Source: Hymenobacter pini (GTDB lineage Bacteria > Bacteroidota > Bacteroidia > Cytophagales > Hymenobacteraceae). Taken from it: a stretch of DNA of 64,000 bases. Under the pieces are notes generated by a model that did not search any database, was not told where the DNA came from, and was given only the letters and a program-made list of their open reading frames with translations. The position numbers and the translations under genes were made by a program. Within the stretch, counting starts at the first letter, position 1; each line of letters starts with the position of its first letter. The stretch covers positions 310,001 to 374,000 of the forward strand of contig NZ_JAIZZH010000003.1 in the NCBI RefSeq assembly GCF_020421205.1, given 5' to 3'. Shown one piece after another: positions 61,494 to 64,000 of the stretch.

Positions 61494-61820
61494 ATGACTG
61501 ACGACGTACGCGTATATGTAGAGGAGGCGCCCGGCCAGCGGCGCGAAATTCAGGCGCCCACTGATATGGGCTTAAGCCTGATGGAGGTGATGAAGGCCGA
61601 TGGCTACGACATTCAGGCTACCTGCGGCGGCATGGCTTTGTGCGGCACCTGCCACGTGGAGGTGCTGGCCGGCCCCGAGTTGCCCGAGCCCTCCGACGAT
61701 GAGTTGGCCATGCTGGAAAGCCTGCCCGTGATGACGCAGGGCAGCCGCCTCTCCTGCCAGATCCGGCTGCACCCGCGCATGGATGGGCTGGTGGTGCGCC
61801 TCATGCCCCAAGACGCGTAA
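61494..61820 (+). CDS. 2Fe-2S ferredoxin (adrenodoxin type)
   Basis: The 108-residue protein has the cluster motif CGGMALCGTC and a fourth cysteine in SRLSCQIRLHP, with MLESLPVMTQGSRLSCQI as in adrenodoxin-type ferredoxins. It carries single electrons in the cytoplasm, with the upstream reductase as its likely partner. The start at 61494 is an ATG. Confidence 0.9.
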   Translation: MTDDVRVYVEEAPGQRREIQAPTDMGLSLMEVMKADGYDIQATCGGMALCGTCHVEVLAGPELPEPSDDELAMLESLPVMTQGSRLSCQIRLHPRMDGLVVRLMPQDA

Positions 61821-61834
61821 GGGTCAAGCACATT

Positions 61835-61881
61835 CCCAACAAAAGCCCCGCCGATGCATCATCGGCGGGGCTTTTGTTGGG
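61835..61881. terminator. Strong bidirectional terminator
   Basis: 22 perfectly paired bases (61835-61856 with 61860-61881), three-base loop, A-run and T-run inside the stem; between the ferredoxin gene and the convergent next gene. Confidence 0.9.
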
Positions 61882-61895
61882 AGTTTAAGTAGGCA

Positions 61896-62366
61896 CTACC
61901 GGCGTCGGCTACTTTTTTTCCGGGTACTTGTCTTTTTTGCTGTCGATTTTTTCGCGGTAGTTTTTTTGCGCGACGAGGTACGGCTACTGCTGCGGTGCGT
62001 GCTGGTATGCCGACGGTGCGAGCTGCTGGTGCGGCGGTGTACAACGGCCGGGGCGGCTTTGGCTTCAGGGGCGGCTACGGGGACCAGCTTTTCGGCTTCC
62101 GGCAGGGTTTCCAGGTTGTGGGCCGTGGCCTCAATGGCAGGTTGGTGTACCCCGGCTTCCTCGGCCGTGGCCCTCAGTTTGGCAGCTTGCTTGCGGCGCA
62201 CAGGCATCAGGAAATCCCGCTCGGCACGCTCCTGGGCCGATAGTTTTTCCTCACCCGGAAGGTTGGTAGGCGTGGCAGGGGCTTTGGCTTCGTCCTGAGC
62301 CCAGGCAGTGGCAGCACTCAATAGCAATGCCAGTAGTAGGAAAGCAGCTCGTTGTAACAACTTCAT
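61896..62366 (-). CDS. Exported protein with a Lys/Arg/Ser-rich tail
   Basis: The 156-residue protein has a signal peptide (KLLQRAAFLLLALLLSAATAWA), an acidic middle, and a C-terminal stretch of about 50 residues made almost only of Ser, Thr, Arg, Lys and His (THRSSSRTSSRKKTTAKK). Such tails bind nucleic acid or wall polymers in other proteins, but this is not shown. The family is unknown. It is transcribed towards the ferredoxin gene. Confidence 0.7.
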   Translation of the reverse strand: MKLLQRAAFLLLALLLSAATAWAQDEAKAPATPTNLPGEEKLSAQERAERDFLMPVRRKQAAKLRATAEEAGVHQPAIEATAHNLETLPEAEKLVPVAAPEAKAAPAVVHRRTSSSHRRHTSTHRSSSRTSSRKKTTAKKSTAKKTSTRKKSSRRR

Positions 62367-62510
62367 TCTAACTTAAAACCAAACGGACTGCAAATGTACA
62401 ATCCATTGGCGGGCAGGGCAACCCCAGTAAGGTAAAAGGCTAGATTTCACCACCGAGCAGCTTGTCTGCCACAGAAGTAAAATCCAGCCCTATCCAGCTT
62501 CCAGGCCAGA

Positions 62511-64000
62511 TTATTGCCCGGCAATTTGCACCCGCGTGCCGGCCGAGTGGGCCGTAAACTCGGGAGCGTACAGGCACTGCAGTTGGGAAAGGCCGCCGGA
62601 GAAGTTGCCGGCCTGGGCCGCCCGCAGCCGGTACTCGAAGGTGTGGGTGCCCTTAGGGAAGTAGCTGATGAAGAAGTTGGTGGCCGCGTCGCGGGGGCTT
62701 TCGTAGTAGCCCAGGCCGCTCTGGTAGCGGTAGCCAGAAGTCTGGCCGATGAGCTCCAGGCCGGCGGCGCGCTGGTCTTTGAGGTGCACGTACTCCAGGT
62801 CCCGGTCGGCACGGAGCACCAGGCGCACCACCAGCACGTCGCCCACGCGCAGGGGCGTGGCGGCGGTGAGGGGCTCCAGCACGGGGCCGCCAGCGGTGCG
62901 CTGCTCCCGGTACAGGCGGCGCTCCAGCTGCAGGGGCGTGGCGGCAGGCGTAATCTTGTCCAGCTGCTCGAAGTACTGCCAGTACAGGCCGCCCCAGGCC
63001 ACGCCGGCGTCGGGTTTCTGCACCGTTATGCGGCCCTGGGCGGGCTTGATGTCGGCGGCGGGCCAGGTGACTTTGTAGTAGCCGGTGCCGGCCTGCTGGC
63101 TGGTGGGCTGCACGGGCTTCCCTCCTACCGTTACCTGCAGGGGCTGAGTGGGCTGCAGCCAGTTGGAACCGCGCAGCAACAGAGCGTAGCAGGCGTCGGC
63201 GGTGGCGCGGGTGCTTTCCCAGTTCTGCACGCGCTTCTGGCTGAGCAGCCACAGCTTCATCTCATCCACCGATTTCTGGTCGTTCAGCACCTCATCAAAG
63301 GCCTCGATGAGCGTGGCCTGGGTTTCGGTGGGGGCTTCGCGCCAGTAGTAGCCGCCGCGCACGTCCTTCCAGTACATGCCCAGCTCCGGCGAGTGCAGGG
63401 CATTTTCTTGGAGCGCCGTGAGGATGGCCTTCACGGCGGCGGACTGGGTTTTGGCGCGGTGCAGAGCCAGGGCTATTTCGGCCTGCAGGTAGCGGGTGCG
63501 GCCCGGCCAGTAGGTGGCGGCCTGCTGCTGGTAGTAGGCCTGGGCCAGCTGGGCTTCCTTGCGCACGGCCAACGTGAGCCAGAAGCTGCGGGCGTACAGG
63601 GCCTGCACCTGCAGGTCGGAGAGGTGGTCCTGCTTCAAATCTACTTTAGACTGCTTGCGGAGCTGGGTGTAGTCGCGCTGCAGCTCCCCATCCAGATATG
63701 CCACGGCGTTTTGCAGGACTTGGCGGGCGGTGGGGTCCTGTTGGGCATCGAAGGCCCCCAGCTTTTGCAGCTTGCCGAAACCGGCCACGATGAGCTGGGT
63801 GATATACCGGTCGGCGGGCATGCGCTCAAACCAGGGGAAGGAGCCGTCGGGCAGCTGCATCTGGCGGAGCTTGGTGAGGGCGCGGGCGGTTTCGGCTTTC
63901 AGGCGGGGCTCGTCGAACAGCTCGGCGAGGCGGCGCATCCGCTCGGTTTCGTTCTGGGCATCGCGCACCCAGGGCGTTTCCTGCAGCAGCAGGGCCTTCA
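62511..64000 (-). CDS. Alpha-2-macroglobulin-like protein, C-terminal part (N-terminus outside window)
   Basis: The open frame runs through the window end without a start. Its residues (ELFDEPRLKAETARALTKLRQMQLPDGSFPWF; ALYARSFWLTLAVRKEAQL; SVDEMKLWLLSQKRVQNWESTRATADACYALLLRG) match the helical thioester-type domain of bacterial alpha-2-macroglobulins, followed by a beta-rich C-terminal domain (EPLTAATPLRVGDVLVVRLVLRADRDLEYVHLKDQRAAGLELI and FEYRLRAAQAGNFSGG). These envelope proteins are thought to trap proteases. About 496 codons are seen; a full protein would be about 1900-2000 residues. The reactive CxEQ motif is not in this part. Confidence 0.8.
   Translation of the reverse strand, partial: KALLLQETPWVRDAQNETERMRRLAELFDEPRLKAETARALTKLRQMQLPDGSFPWFERMPADRYITQLIVAGFGKLQKLGAFDAQQDPTARQVLQNAVAYLDGELQRDYTQLRKQSKVDLKQDHLSDLQVQALYARSFWLTLAVRKEAQLAQAYYQQQAATYWPGRTRYLQAEIALALHRAKTQSAAVKAILTALQENALHSPELGMYWKDVRGGYYWREAPTETQATLIEAFDEVLNDQKSVDEMKLWLLSQKRVQNWESTRATADACYALLLRGSNWLQPTQPLQVTVGGKPVQPTSQQAGTGYYKVTWPAADIKPAQGRITVQKPDAGVAWGGLYWQYFEQLDKITPAATPLQLERRLYREQRTAGGPVLEPLTAATPLRVGDVLVVRLVLRADRDLEYVHLKDQRAAGLELIGQTSGYRYQSGLGYYESPRDAATNFFISYFPKGTHTFEYRLRAAQAGNFSGGLSQLQCLYAPEFTAHSAGTRVQIAGQ

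Noticed and set aside
1..64000. CRISPR array, rRNA operon, prophage or complete insertion sequence
   Set aside because: No regularly spaced repeats, rRNA stretches, phage structural genes or intact transposase genes were found.

Overview
The window looks like chromosomal DNA of a high-G+C member of the Bacteroidota, most likely a Hymenobacter-type organism (Cytophagales). Reasons seen in the sequence: a SusC/SusD pair, a secreted protein with a type IX secretion (T9SS) sorting-like tail, a gene resembling the bacillithiol-pathway deacetylase BshB1, tRNA genes without an encoded CCA end, and several promoters of the Bacteroidota form (TTTG, about 19 bases, TANNTTTG). The genus is an inference; the phylum is well supported.

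Layout. 0-0.7 kb: an Lrp/AsnC regulator cut by the window edge, then a strange tRNA-like gene followed by hairpins with a shared loop motif. 0.8-22.2 kb: mostly ordinary housekeeping and envelope genes (DsbD, CorC-like transporter, gamma carbonic anhydrase-like protein, radical SAM protein, endonuclease III, tandem OmpA proteins, AccD, class I aldolase, a T9SS cargo protein, a TonB receptor with a long leader, a GDSL lipoprotein, cystathionine gamma-synthase, a DUF2167-like protein, a TVP38-like protein). 22.3-25.5 kb: a small accessory island next to tRNA-Arg, with two paralogous orphan proteins, a broken serine recombinase and an AT-rich membrane/coiled-coil gene.

25.6-39 kb: a locus with a sulfur theme. 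A thioredoxin-like lipid-free TlpA protein, an SsuD-like flavin monooxygenase and an APC permease run leftward. To the right a promoter drives a SAM-I (S-box) riboswitch, a 38-codon leader ORF rich in Cys and Met, a SusC/SusD pair, an M14 carboxypeptidase, a beta carbonic anhydrase-like protein and a BshB1-like deacetylase. My reading is scavenging of organic sulfur or peptides when SAM is low. 39.1-42.8 kb: a MocR-type regulator, an S41 peptidase behind two perfect operator dyads and flanked by a perfect 21-bp inverted repeat, and a DJ-1/PfpI protein.

43.5-60 kb: after an MFS transporter comes one large potassium locus, all leftward apart from one antiparallel insert: an NtrC-type regulator, a small DUF7674-like protein, two tiny membrane peptides (one is KdpF), KdpA, KdpB, KdpC, a beta-barrel porin, a kinase-less HAMP sensor, the Kup transporter, a free-standing KdpD sensor half and a separate histidine kinase. 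Here the usual KdpD/KdpE pair appears replaced by split sensor parts and a sigma-54 activator. A gene of unknown function sits backwards between kdpB and kdpC. 60.4-64 kb: a ferredoxin reductase with its 2Fe-2S ferredoxin, an exported basic protein, and the C-terminal part of an alpha-2-macroglobulin-like protein cut by the window end. Many intergenic spaces carry dispersed fold-back repeats of at least four kinds.
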